A DNA stretch of 64,000 bases from Rhizobiaceae bacterium (GTDB lineage Bacteria > Pseudomonadota > Alphaproteobacteria > Rhizobiales > Rhizobiaceae): positions 1,903,623-1,967,622 of the forward strand of contig JAEPNK010000001.1 of the NCBI GenBank assembly GCA_017643495.1, given 5' to 3'. Positions 45,732 through 55,015 of this stretch are shown here, piece by piece. Position 1 is the stretch's first letter, and each line of letters starts with the position of its first letter. The position numbers and the translations under genes were made by a program. The notes beneath the pieces were generated by a model, which saw nothing but the letters and a program-made list of their open reading frames with translations, had not been told where the DNA came from and searched no databases.

Positions 45732-46541
45732 ATGGAAACACCTTTCCCCCCATTTGATCCGGATGGAGATGAAGAGCAGCAGGAACTGACTTCAGATACG
45801 CCCGTTCGTTTGCGTGACATTCCACTGCGAACGATATTTCCAAACCTGCTTACCCTGCTGGCGATTTGCTCTGGATTGACGTCGATCAGGTTCGCCATTG
45901 AAGGCAGGATAGAACTGGCGGTTGCGGCCATTATTTTTGCAGGCTTTCTGGATGGCATAGATGGTCGGGTTGCACGGTTCTTGAAGTCTACCAGCCGGTT
46001 CGGGGCCGAGATGGACAGTCTTGCAGATTTTGTGAACTTTGGGGTGGCACCTGCAATGCTTCTTTACTTCACATTGCTGCATGAAGTTCGTTCATTCGGA
46101 TGGATTGCAGCACTGATTTATGCAATCTGCGCCTGTCTTAGGCTGGCCCGTTTCAATGTCATGCTGGACAATCCCAACCAGCCGGAATGGCGCACCCGTT
46201 TCTTTACAGGTGTTCCCGCGCCCGCAGGAGCTGTCATATCCCTGTTGCCAATATACCTGCTGCTGCTTGGTGTCGACATACCATCGGGCATTTGGACGGT
46301 TTACACGCTGGTTTGCGGGTTTCTGATGGTTTCCAACCTGCCAACTTTTTCTGGCAAGGATTTTGGAAAGCTCCGTCGGGACATGGTGTTGCCATTTCTG
46401 ATACTTGCAGTTTTTTTGGCTGCAGCGGTGATTAGCTATCCCTGGACTACATTCACCATCTTCGCGGTGCTCTATTTGCTGTCACTTCCCGTTTCCCGCA
46501 TCAAATACAGCAGGCTGAACAATACGGTCGATACTGCATAA
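45732..46541 (+). CDS. pssA: CDP-diacylglycerol-serine O-phosphatidyltransferase
   Basis: Makes phosphatidylserine, the substrate of Psd. 269 residues, integral membrane protein with about eight hydrophobic segments. Seen: the CDP-alcohol phosphotransferase signature in 'FLDGIDGRVARF' and 'SRFGAEMDSLADF', with its conserved Asp residues, and 'CLRLARFNVM'. The first ~30 residues are acidic and proline-rich. Downstream, 46542-46591 separates it from the convergent RND gene; a short GC-rich inverted stretch is present but no clear T-tract. Confidence 0.95.
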   Translation: METPFPPFDPDGDEEQQELTSDTPVRLRDIPLRTIFPNLLTLLAICSGLTSIRFAIEGRIELAVAAIIFAGFLDGIDGRVARFLKSTSRFGAEMDSLADFVNFGVAPAMLLYFTLLHEVRSFGWIAALIYAICACLRLARFNVMLDNPNQPEWRTRFFTGVPAPAGAVISLLPIYLLLLGVDIPSGIWTVYTLVCGFLMVSNLPTFSGKDFGKLRRDMVLPFLILAVFLAAAVISYPWTTFTIFAVLYLLSLPVSRIKYSRLNNTVDTA

Positions 46542-46591
46542 TCGGCCTGCAGGGCACACGGCCCCGTAGGCACTACAAAAATGCATGTTCT

Positions 46592-49500
46592 CTATTCAGC
46601 AGCATCCACAATATTGTCTGGCGAGCTTCGATCCTTGCGATCATTGCCCGCTTTTTCCTTGTGGTTTTTTCCCTTGGGCTTTGTGAGCTTGGTCACATTG
46701 CTGGACGGATCGGCTACCGGTTCTGCTGGTGTCTCAGCATGTTCAACGTGGTCTGGAACCGGAGACATGACCGGTTCAACCCCATCCTTGGCAAGGGCAG
46801 CGTTCAAAACCGGTTCCTGCCTGTTTCTTGTAAATTTGAACATACGGGCAGGAATACTTCCAATCCAGTTGGCCGAGTTCGCGATGTTGACTGGTACTGT
46901 CAGCATTACGGGGATGAAGACCAGAGTCAGAATGGTTGAAAATGCCAATCCCGAAATCACTGCAGTAGATAATTGTATCCACCAGATTGCGGTAATTGAG
47001 CCAACCGTGATCGTCTGGGTGAGGAAGTTGAGGTTGATCGACAATGCCATCGGTACAAGACCCATAATGGTCGTAATGGTCGTCAGCATGATCGGGCGCA
47101 TGCGCTGGCCACAGGTCTTCAGTACTGCGTCATGAAGACTGGCACCTTCGGAGCGAAGACGGTTGTAGGTATCAATCAGAACAATGGCGTTGTTCACGAC
47201 AATCCCCGCAAGGGCGATGACGCCGGTTCCGGTCATGATGATGGAGAACTTCTGGCCGGTAATCATCATACCGATCAGCACGCCAACAATCGCCAGTATG
47301 ACCGTCGATAGTGTCAGGAAGGTTTGGTAGAAGGAATTGTACTGGGTCACCAGAATGATGAACATCAGGAACAATGCTCCGCCACCTGCCATTTGCAGGA
47401 ATGCGCCAGATTCTTTTTGTTCTTCGTCTGCACCACGGAAACGCATGAAAATGTTGTCCGGCCATTCCTGTTCATCAAGCCAGGCTTGTATTTCCTGCAC
47501 CTTGTCGTCAGGGGTGAGTTCCCGCCCTTGGAATGGTACGCCTTTTTCAATGTTTGCCTTGATATTCATTGCGTAAAGGCCGTCGACGCGTTTGATGGAA
47601 GTAACTCGCGGCTTGGCTTCAACAGAAATGAAGTTGGAAATGGGAACCTGGCCAACCGGCGTACGCAACTTCAACTCGTTCAAACTGTCCAGTGAACGTT
47701 GTTCTTCTGGCAGTCTGACCCGAATGTCGATCTGGTCGTCGGAATTGTCAGGATTGGCTGTACCAATCAAGGCACCATTGGTGACCAGTTGGATCATGGC
47801 ACCCACGGCAGGAATGGACGCCTGGAAGCGGCCAGCCTCTTCCCGGTTTACTGTAAGTTGCCAGTCAATGCCGGGGAGGGGGCGTTCATCTTCACGTTCG
47901 ATGAGGTGTTCCACCTGATCAAACTTCTCGCGAATGACACCCACTGTTTTGAGCATGGTGTCATAATCCGTTGACTTGACCTCAAGGCGCACATCCTTGC
48001 CGGTTGGAGGACCACCTTCGAGTTTGCGCACTTCAATCTTGATCCCGGGTATCGATGCGGTTCTCTCCCGGATTTCGGCAAAAATTTCTACTGCCCTGCG
48101 GCGTTCAGAGAAGTCGGCAAGTTCGATTTGCATGCTGGCTACAACATCAGCAGGCAGGTCCTGTGGCTGGGATGGGTCAATTCCACCCGTTGACGTACCA
48201 GGTGCGCTTGCGGTTGTAACAACATTGTCGATACCCCGGACCTGAAGAACTTCTTCTTCAACCCGGATTGCAAGATCGCGAATTTCCTTGCCTGCAAGGT
48301 TGCCGCGCGCACTCATGTAAAGCAGAGCAATATCCGGTTCTTCATCAACAAAGAATTCAACACCCTTGTTGTGCTGTCCGAACAGGCTGAAGGTCATTAC
48401 AGTTGTAACGATAACGGCAACAATGATTATTGAGTTGCCAACAATGTTGCCGGTGGCAAGTCGAAGAAATGACAAATAGCGCCCCATCACTCCTGGCACT
48501 TTCCGTACGTCGAGTGGTGCTTTGGAGGAAATGAGCTGTGCAACATGCTCGGAACGGCTGGTCTTCCTTTGTATTCGCCGTTTTGCCATCCAGCCAGTAA
48601 TGAACCAGGTCAAGCATGCACCAATGACTGCAAACACAATTGCAGTGGCAACACTGCCCAGTCCGGCGGGAAGGAAATCCAGTCCGTTGCCACCAACATT
48701 GTATCCAACAAACCCAAGGCCCGCTGTCATCAGCATTGCCTTGATTATGCGCGCATGGCGCTTTGCCAAGGCACCGATATTTGCAAAAAGCACTCCTGTG
48801 GTAGGCAGGAAGATCAATGCGGTAATAAGCGATGCCGAAAGGACAATGATCACCATAATGGGCAAATAACTCATGAACTCGCCGGGTACGCCTGGCCACA
48901 GCAACAATGGTAGAAATGCAGCCAGGGTGGTCGCCGTTGATGATACCACCGGCCAGAACATCAGCTTGGCCGCCCGGGGATAGGCTTCATTCGGGGCCAT
49001 TCCCTCATCGATTTTGCGAGTAGCGTATTCGGTAACGACAATCGCTCCATCAACAAGCATGCCGACAGTCAGCACCATTCCGAACATCACCATCATGTTC
49101 ACAGTCAGGCCAACAGCAGAGAGTATCAAAAAACCGATCATGAAGGATGCAGGTATTGCCAAGCCGACAAGCAAGCCGGATCCGACACCCAGCGATGCCA
49201 CCACAATGATCATCACCAGAACTACGGCAGTCATGATGGAAGACTGAAGGGAGCCCAGTACCTCGAAAATGAAGCTGGACTGGTCGATCATGTAGGTGAC
49301 TTTGATCGCAGAAGGCCAATCCTTGGTGAAGTTGTCTACTACTTTGCGGACTTCACTGTTGTTCTCGATAATGTTGGTGCCGATGCGCTTGACCACTTCG
49401 AGCGACATGGCTGGCTTGCCGTTCACCCGTGTATAACTTGATGCATCCTTGAAGCCACGCCGGATGTCGGCGATCTCTCCCAGGGTGACGACACCTTCGT

Positions 49501-50242
49501 CATTTTGCTTGATGGGAATCGCATATACATCCTGGGCGTTTTCTATCAATCCGGGAACTTCAAGCTTGAAGCGCGCATTCCCGTCATCAATGAAACCGGC
49601 AGGCACAAGACTGTTGAACTGAGATATGGAGTTCAGCAATTCCTGTTGTGTAATGTCGTAGGATTCAAGTTTTTCAAGATCGAGAAGAACTTCAAACTGT
49701 TCTTCCCTGGTTCCGCGAAGGTTGGCTTCGCGAACTGATGAAATTGCCTCGACTTCGTCTTGCAGTTTCTTGATGTAATTGTACATCGTACGTTCGGGTA
49801 CATTGCCCGAAAGGGTTACGATTATGGTTGGCTGAAGAGCAAGGTTGGTGGCGAAGATTGCAGGTTCTTCGGCATCTTGCGGAAGTTCAGCCTGCGCAAT
49901 GTTTACCTTGTCACGGATATCGGCAAGGACCTTGTCCTTGTCAGTGCCAATATTGAATTCAACGATTATACCTGCGTGACCTTGCGAGGCGATCGCTGTG
50001 ATTTCCTTCAGCCCTTCCAGCCCGCGTAGTTCTGTTTCCATGGGCCGCACGAGCAAACGTTCAGCATCCTGCGGCGAAACCCCTTGCTGGGTTATCGATA
50101 CGTAATAGACAGGAACATCAATATCAGGATTGGCTTCCTTGGGAATATTGATGTAAGTCAAAATCCCTGCAACCACCATGACAACCATCATGGTGAGTAC
50201 GGTTCTTGGCCGGCTCAGTATGGTTTCAAGTGCGCCAGTCAT
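46592..50242 (-). CDS. RND efflux permease
   Basis: Inner-membrane proton-driven exporter, 1216 residues (usual 1030-1060). N-terminus 'IPKEANPDIDVPVYYVSI', TM4 'GMLVDGAIVVTEYATRK', TM10-12 'GTGVIALAGIVVNNAIVLID' are typical of the HAE/AcrB-like superfamily. In TM4 the Asp-Asp pair of AcrB is Asp-Gly. Extra length lies in an insert of about 85-100 residues (about 490-590) with two further hydrophobic helices between the two halves, and in a polar C-terminal tail of about 70 residues with many Lys/Asp/Pro. Starts inside the stop of the adaptor gene. Substrate unknown. Confidence 0.92.
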   Translation of the reverse strand: MTGALETILSRPRTVLTMMVVMVVAGILTYINIPKEANPDIDVPVYYVSITQQGVSPQDAERLLVRPMETELRGLEGLKEITAIASQGHAGIIVEFNIGTDKDKVLADIRDKVNIAQAELPQDAEEPAIFATNLALQPTIIVTLSGNVPERTMYNYIKKLQDEVEAISSVREANLRGTREEQFEVLLDLEKLESYDITQQELLNSISQFNSLVPAGFIDDGNARFKLEVPGLIENAQDVYAIPIKQNDEGVVTLGEIADIRRGFKDASSYTRVNGKPAMSLEVVKRIGTNIIENNSEVRKVVDNFTKDWPSAIKVTYMIDQSSFIFEVLGSLQSSIMTAVVLVMIIVVASLGVGSGLLVGLAIPASFMIGFLILSAVGLTVNMMVMFGMVLTVGMLVDGAIVVTEYATRKIDEGMAPNEAYPRAAKLMFWPVVSSTATTLAAFLPLLLWPGVPGEFMSYLPIMVIIVLSASLITALIFLPTTGVLFANIGALAKRHARIIKAMLMTAGLGFVGYNVGGNGLDFLPAGLGSVATAIVFAVIGACLTWFITGWMAKRRIQRKTSRSEHVAQLISSKAPLDVRKVPGVMGRYLSFLRLATGNIVGNSIIIVAVIVTTVMTFSLFGQHNKGVEFFVDEEPDIALLYMSARGNLAGKEIRDLAIRVEEEVLQVRGIDNVVTTASAPGTSTGGIDPSQPQDLPADVVASMQIELADFSERRRAVEIFAEIRERTASIPGIKIEVRKLEGGPPTGKDVRLEVKSTDYDTMLKTVGVIREKFDQVEHLIEREDERPLPGIDWQLTVNREEAGRFQASIPAVGAMIQLVTNGALIGTANPDNSDDQIDIRVRLPEEQRSLDSLNELKLRTPVGQVPISNFISVEAKPRVTSIKRVDGLYAMNIKANIEKGVPFQGRELTPDDKVQEIQAWLDEQEWPDNIFMRFRGADEEQKESGAFLQMAGGGALFLMFIILVTQYNSFYQTFLTLSTVILAIVGVLIGMMITGQKFSIIMTGTGVIALAGIVVNNAIVLIDTYNRLRSEGASLHDAVLKTCGQRMRPIMLTTITTIMGLVPMALSINLNFLTQTITVGSITAIWWIQLSTAVISGLAFSTILTLVFIPVMLTVPVNIANSANWIGSIPARMFKFTRNRQEPVLNAALAKDGVEPVMSPVPDHVEHAETPAEPVADPSSNVTKLTKPKGKNHKEKAGNDRKDRSSPDNIVDAAE

Positions 50243-51357
50243 TCGGCTGTCTCCGTTTTCTTGGCTTGTTGCATGACCGGCTCAACTTTTTCACCGGTAA
50301 CAACATACTCCTGACCAAGGGTTATGACCTTTAGTCCCTCTTCAAGCTTTTCAACCCAGAACCCGTCATTGCCCTGGGAAACGATATCAACTTTGCGAAA
50401 GTCGACTTCGTCATTCTCATTGATCGTCTTGATCCCGACCTGTCCGTCATCAGCGAGGGTGAGCCAGGAAGGGGAGAGGCGGTAAGCTTCTGTTTCTTCA
50501 AGGGCGATCGATGCACTGGCAGTAATGCCGTCACGTACCGCAGAGCCTTCTTCTGAAAGCTCGATTTCTATCCGGAAAGTTCGTGTTTCCGGATCAGCTG
50601 CCGGGGCTATGTAACTGATTACCCCGTCAGCTTCCTCACCGGTTACGGGTCTTACATGTGCCTTCATGCCGGTTTGTATTGCCCCGATGTCACTTTCTGA
50701 CAATTGTCCGACGAAATACATCGGGTCCCGGTCAACGACAGTGATGCAGGTCCCGCCCGCCTGGAGAACATCACCGGGCTCGGCGATGGGGTCCATTACA
50801 ATACCGCTCATGTTTGACCGGATTTCCGTCCGGTCAAGTTCAATCTCTGCCTGGCGAAGCTGCGCCTTTGCAGCATCAAGCCCGGCCTTGAGTTCCCGCA
50901 TCTTGTTGTCGGTGGAAAACCCTTTTTTCTTGAGGGCTTGGTTTGCCTTGTAATCGGCTTCGGCTTTTTCCAGTGCGGCTTTGGCGCTTGCCACGCTCAC
51001 TTCACGGGCTCCTTGGTCAATTGTGCAGACGAGTTGACCTTCCTCTACAGTGTCACCCCGGTTGACCAGTCTCTGACGTAGAATGCCGCTTGTTTCCGAC
51101 TTTAAAGGAATTACTGCATCCGCCTTGGTCCGCCCTCTCATCGAAATTGTTTGGGTGCGGGTCTCGGGTTTGAGTGCGATATAACTGACTCTGAACAATT
51201 CCTGGTCAGCTTCGCTTTCCCTTTCAGCAATTGGCGGTGCCTGGTTGCCAGCTGAGCTTTGACCACCAACTTCAACGTCTCCGAAATACATGTAGAAACC
51301 GATCAGCGCCGTAATCAGTACAGCGACAATGTGGGAACCCTTGATCGTGAATGTCAT
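50239..51357 (-). CDS. RND adaptor (periplasmic membrane fusion protein)
   Basis: 372 residues. N-terminal membrane anchor (about 8-25), then 'IPLKSETSGILRQRLVNRGD' (biotinyl-lipoyl half), a coiled-coil hairpin ('KAALEKAEADYKANQALKKK'), 'ELDRTEIRSNMSGIV', and beta-barrel region with 'DRDPMYFVGQLSESDIGAIQ'. Links the RND pump to an outer-membrane channel. 4-bp overlap with the permease gene. No TolC gene is next to it. PadR-type regulator lies 38 bp upstream on the same strand. Confidence 0.92.
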   Translation of the reverse strand: MTFTIKGSHIVAVLITALIGFYMYFGDVEVGGQSSAGNQAPPIAERESEADQELFRVSYIALKPETRTQTISMRGRTKADAVIPLKSETSGILRQRLVNRGDTVEEGQLVCTIDQGAREVSVASAKAALEKAEADYKANQALKKKGFSTDNKMRELKAGLDAAKAQLRQAEIELDRTEIRSNMSGIVMDPIAEPGDVLQAGGTCITVVDRDPMYFVGQLSESDIGAIQTGMKAHVRPVTGEEADGVISYIAPAADPETRTFRIEIELSEEGSAVRDGITASASIALEETEAYRLSPSWLTLADDGQVGIKTINENDEVDFRKVDIVSQGNDGFWVEKLEEGLKVITLGQEYVVTGEKVEPVMQQAKKTETAE

Positions 51358-51395
51358 CGTCGTGCCTTGCTGAGCTTTTGATAATTGTCTGGGTT

Positions 51396-51944
51396 TTACT
51401 CGGCTGCTTCAGCCAGTGTTGTGTCGGTGCCTGCAAGTGCGAGCAGGCTGTCCCGGTTATTGCGCAAAAATTCGAGATCTGCTGATTTTATGTGAAGTCC
51501 ATAATTGGTGATCCATTGCGTTGCAGGATGATCGCATTCTGATCGCAAGTCCTGGATATGGGCGAGCATCTCTTCCATCTCGGCGATACGTTCATCGATT
51601 GCTCTTTGAATTGTCTTGCGGCTGGTAAGTTCTGCACACATGGCAAGCAGAAGAAATTCGGATTTGAATTTGTCAAATGCGGGTGGCTGATGCAGCATTC
51701 TTACAAATTCAGTCCGTCCCGCATCCGTTATGGAATAGACTTTCTTGTCAGGTTTGCCGCTCTGTGTTTCCGCTCGGCATGAAACCAGCTTGTCTGCTTC
51801 CAGTTTGGAAAGTGTGGGGTAGATCGACCCATAGCTGATATCCACGAAGTACCGGAAAGCACCTTCGATCGATTGCTTTTTAATCTCGTAGCCGCTGGCA
51901 TCCCCGAAATTCAGGATTCCCAGTATGAGCGTTTGTATATTCAT
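51396..51944 (-). CDS. PadR-family transcriptional regulator
   Basis: 182 residues: N-terminal winged helix of the PadR type ('LILGILNFGDASGYEIKKQS', 'SYGSIYPTLSKLEADKLVSC', 'YSITDAGRTEFVRML') and a helical dimerisation tail (about 90-175, Vir-like). First gene of the regulator-adaptor-pump unit, with AGGTGG before the ATG. PadR proteins usually repress their neighbour efflux genes and release DNA on binding hydrophobic or phenolic compounds; this is the likely role here. Confidence 0.9.
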   Translation of the reverse strand: MNIQTLILGILNFGDASGYEIKKQSIEGAFRYFVDISYGSIYPTLSKLEADKLVSCRAETQSGKPDKKVYSITDAGRTEFVRMLHQPPAFDKFKSEFLLLAMCAELTSRKTIQRAIDERIAEMEEMLAHIQDLRSECDHPATQWITNYGLHIKSADLEFLRNNRDSLLALAGTDTTLAEAAE

Positions 51945-51990
51945 GATTACCCACCTGAAGGAACAATGTCATCATTCCATGAACATCTGG

Positions 51991-52019
51991 TATATGATGG
52001 TTCGATATATATCGGTCAA
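51991..52019 (-). promoter_or_regulatory. padR promoter with 12-bp palindrome
   Basis: Read on the minus strand: TTGACC (52019-52014), 17-bp spacer, CATATA (51996-51991). The perfect palindrome CGATATATATCG (52003-52014) begins at the end of the -35 and fills most of the spacer, a fitting operator for autoregulation by the PadR protein. The remaining part of 51945-52163 holds a small CCAGC/GCTGG hairpin (about 52058-52071) and no gene. Confidence 0.55.
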
Positions 52020-52163
52020 GCATAAATTGCGCGACTTATTGTCAGAAATTTGGTGATCCAGCCATTGCTGGTTGTTTCTTGTGCTTGATCCAGGACGGAA
52101 TTCACGGTCGCAACTCTCGCCACACGCATTGACGGTAGGCATGATTATCGAGAGAAATGGGAT

Positions 52164-52880
52164 CTACCCGTGGAATTCACCAGTTTGACGATCCAGTACA
52201 AGTCCGTGTTCTTGCAAGTCATCCATGAGCAATTGCAAAAGTGGGCCGGAAATTTCCGCTGGTTTTCCAATCAGGTCCGGATCTTCACCCGGCATTGCGG
52301 CTGCCCGCAACGCTGTGCGCATGGGCCCCGGATCCAGCAGATTGATGCGCAGACTGGTCTTGCTGCATTCTGCGGCCCATGTTTTCACGAGACTTTTCAA
52401 CGCGGCTTGTGAAGTAGCGTAGCCTCCCCAGAAGGGTTTTGATTCTTCAGAGGCTATACTTGTCATGAAGACAGCGCGACCTGCCTGACTTTCCCTGAGC
52501 AGGGGGGAAAGAGAGCAAATCAGTCTCCAGTTTGCCGTTACGTTCAACGCCTGTATCTTTTCAAACGTCTTTGGTTCGATGTGTTCAACCGGGGAGAGGC
52601 CACCCAGCATGCCTGCATTGGCCACCAGAATGTCCAATTTTTGCCACCGCTCGAATATTGAGGCACCGAGCCGGTCAATGGCATCATAATCCAGAAGGTC
52701 GATCGGAACGAGAGTGGCTGTTCCACCCAAACCCTGGATCTCATCATCCAGTTCTTCCAGACCACCAACCGTTCGCGCAATAGCGATTACGTGGGCGCCA
52801 TTTCGTGCCAGTGTAAGCGCCGACTGGTAGCCAATACCACGTGATGCTCCGGTAACAACCGCAATCTTTCCTCCAAGCAC
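52164..52880 (-). CDS. Short-chain dehydrogenase/reductase-like protein with altered active site
   Basis: 238 residues, classical SDR fold. Seen: NAD(P) motif 'TGASRGIGYQSAL', 'LVANAGMLGG', catalytic Ser in 'VFMTSIASEES', and the active-site Tyr in 'GGYATSQAALKSLVKTWAAE'. In the Tyr-x-x-x-Lys motif the Lys is replaced by Gln (codon CAA), so normal proton relay would be impaired. GTG start at 52880, 3 bp after the purF stop, with GAAGGG upstream, hence last gene of the cvpA-purF unit. Related genomes keep an SDR gene here; its substrate is unknown. Confidence 0.87.
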   Translation of the reverse strand: MLGGKIAVVTGASRGIGYQSALTLARNGAHVIAIARTVGGLEELDDEIQGLGGTATLVPIDLLDYDAIDRLGASIFERWQKLDILVANAGMLGGLSPVEHIEPKTFEKIQALNVTANWRLICSLSPLLRESQAGRAVFMTSIASEESKPFWGGYATSQAALKSLVKTWAAECSKTSLRINLLDPGPMRTALRAAAMPGEDPDLIGKPAEISGPLLQLLMDDLQEHGLVLDRQTGEFHG

Positions 52881-52883
52881 GCG

Positions 52884-54332
52884 TCAGCCCTTCGCTTCTG
52901 CAAGCAGGGATATGCTGGAAACATTATCCCTGTCATCATGATCAGTCAGGCGTGTGGGATATTCGCCTGAGAAGCAGGCATCACAATATTGCGGGCTTTC
53001 GGAATTGCGGTTGGCTTCCCCGGCAGCACGGTAAAGTCCGTCCAAGGAAATGAACCCCAGTGAATCAACCCGGATAAAGTCTTTCATCTGCTCTGTAGTC
53101 ATTCTCGATGCCAGAAGCTTGTGTGTTTCAGGCGTATCAACACCGTAGAAGCAGGAAGACATGGTCGGCGGACTGGCAATCCTCATGTGCACCGACGTGG
53201 CGCCAGCATCACGTACCATCTGAACTATTTTCTGCGAAGTGGTTCCCCGAACAATGGAATCATCAACGAGCACAACCCGTTTTCCTTCGAGCAGTCTGCT
53301 GTTGGCATTGTGCTTTAGCTTCACGCCCATGTGGCGGATTGAGTCGGAAGGCTGGATAAAGGTGCGCCCAACATAATGGTTGCGAATGATGCCAAGCTCG
53401 AACGGCAAGCCGGCCCCCTGTGCATATCCGATAGCGGCAGGCACACCAGAGTCAGGTACCGGAACGACAATATCCGCATCAGCAGGCGTTTCCTTGGCCA
53501 GTTCCACCCCGATCTGTTTGCGGATGTCGTAAACATTGTGACCTTCCATGACAGAATCCGGTCGTGCAAAGTAAACATATTCAAAAATGCAGAAACGTTT
53601 CTTGGCATTTTCAAACGGACGTAGCGAGCGCAGTCCCCGGTCATTGATGATCACGAGTTCGCCAGGCTCGATGTCGCGAACGGGGCGTGCACCGATAATA
53701 TCAAGGGCGCAACTTTCCGAAGCAAGGATGTAGGAGCCGTCAAGGTCACCAAGAATGAGAGGGCGGATGCCTTGCGGGTCGCGTGCACCGATCAGTTTTT
53801 TGTTGGTAAGGCCGACAAAGGAAAATGCACCTTCCAGTCTTGCAAGGGAGGAAGTGAGCCGGTCAGCAAACATTGGCTCCTTGTCCATGGCAATCATGTG
53901 CAGAATGACCTCGGTATCCGATGTCGACTGGAAAATGGCACCTGCACGCTGCAACTCGCTGCGCAGCGTCAGTGCGTTGGTGATGTTGCCATTGTGCGCA
54001 ACCGCAAAGCCACCGCCGGAAAATTCTGCAAAGAACGGCTGCACGTTGCGCAACTCGTCACCGCCCGTGGTTGAATAGCGGGTATGGCCAATCGCCCTGT
54101 GCCCCTTCAGGCGGTCCTGCACGCTCTGTTTTGTGAAGGTATCACCAATAAGCCCCATGTGCCGTTCAGCATGGAACTGTTGTCCGTCAAAGGATACAAT
54201 GCCGGCTCCCTCCTGACCCCTGTGTTGCAATGCATGCAATCCGAGGGTTGTCAGGGCGGCGGCACTTTCGTTGTTGAAAATGCCGAAGACACCGCATTCT
54301 TCGCGGAGTTTGTCGTCATCCAAAAAAGACAT
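52884..54332 (-). CDS. purF: Amidophosphoribosyltransferase
   Basis: First step of purine synthesis: PRPP plus glutamine to phosphoribosylamine. 482 residues. Seen: 'LREECGVFGIFNNESAA' with the glutaminase Cys, exposed by removal of about 12 residues; 'GHTRYSTTGGDELRNVQPFF', 'AVAHNGNITNA', PRPP-binding 'RVVLVDDSIVRGTTSQKIVQ'. Cysteines of the C-terminal part ('SSCFYGVDTP', 'YCDACFSGEYP') fit the iron-sulfur type. Follows cvpA as in many proteobacteria. Confidence 0.96.
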   Translation of the reverse strand: MSFLDDDKLREECGVFGIFNNESAAALTTLGLHALQHRGQEGAGIVSFDGQQFHAERHMGLIGDTFTKQSVQDRLKGHRAIGHTRYSTTGGDELRNVQPFFAEFSGGGFAVAHNGNITNALTLRSELQRAGAIFQSTSDTEVILHMIAMDKEPMFADRLTSSLARLEGAFSFVGLTNKKLIGARDPQGIRPLILGDLDGSYILASESCALDIIGARPVRDIEPGELVIINDRGLRSLRPFENAKKRFCIFEYVYFARPDSVMEGHNVYDIRKQIGVELAKETPADADIVVPVPDSGVPAAIGYAQGAGLPFELGIIRNHYVGRTFIQPSDSIRHMGVKLKHNANSRLLEGKRVVLVDDSIVRGTTSQKIVQMVRDAGATSVHMRIASPPTMSSCFYGVDTPETHKLLASRMTTEQMKDFIRVDSLGFISLDGLYRAAGEANRNSESPQYCDACFSGEYPTRLTDHDDRDNVSSISLLAEAKG

Positions 54333-54379
54333 TCCAGACTCTCAGGTCGACCAAGAAAGGTCGTGTTGCGCGCACCGCG

Positions 54380-54934
54380 TCAGGTATTCTGGCCTTCGGG
54401 CGCAGGTTCGGATTCAATGCCGAGCTTCTCGAAAACATAACCTGCCGGGTCATCCGGGATCATGTTGACAAGGCTTTCCCCCATTGCTTCAAGCGCCGGC
54501 TTCGATTTTGCGTTTGCAATCCACGAATATTGGTTGTCGGGAAAGAAATTCAAATAGAAAAGCAGAAGCACCATAACCAGCAATGCCCCGCGCGCTGCAC
54601 CAAAGATGAAGCCGAGCGTTCTATCCAGGGCGCCGACACGGCTGTCTACAATAAAATCGGCGATTTTCATGGTAATCAGACTGACAAGTATCAGCGCTAC
54701 CAGAAAGATTGCTGCCCCAGCGACAATATCAGGCACTTTCTCGTTGTTGGTAAACGAGCGAGTGTACTCCGCAGCATAGGGAGACAGCAGCTTGTAGAAC
54801 GAAAATGCTGCTATCCCTGCAATCACCCAAGAGCTTATGGAGAGGATTTCTCTTGAAAACCCTCTGACCATGGCCAGCAATCCGGATATCAGCATCAGGA
54901 CAATCAGAATAATGTCCAAAAGTTCAATTGGCAT
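54380..54934 (-). CDS. cvpA: CvpA family membrane protein
   Basis: 184 residues with four or five hydrophobic segments ('LLDIILIVLMLISGLLAMVR', 'EILSISSWVIAGIAAFSFYK', 'IVAGAAIFLVALILVSLITM', 'GAARGALLVMVLLLFYLNFF'). 'VGALDRTLGFIFGAARGALL' is the typical CvpA signature. Needed for colicin V export in E. coli and linked to envelope integrity; real role unclear. Placed before purF. The 81 bp to radA hold no gene. Confidence 0.9.
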   Translation of the reverse strand: MPIELLDIILIVLMLISGLLAMVRGFSREILSISSWVIAGIAAFSFYKLLSPYAAEYTRSFTNNEKVPDIVAGAAIFLVALILVSLITMKIADFIVDSRVGALDRTLGFIFGAARGALLVMVLLLFYLNFFPDNQYSWIANAKSKPALEAMGESLVNMIPDDPAGYVFEKLGIESEPAPEGQNT

Positions 54935-55015
54935 AGGTTGCCCCTTGTGAACCGCCTTTTCTCACGGTGGGGACATACTCCCAAATCACACGCTTTTCCA
55001 GTGAAAATGACACTT

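Noticed and set aside
51966-51986. ATGT ... ACAT pair upstream of padR as a classical PadR box
   Set aside because: The arms are 13 bp apart rather than the usual spacing; the CGATATATATCG palindrome in the promoter is the better candidate.
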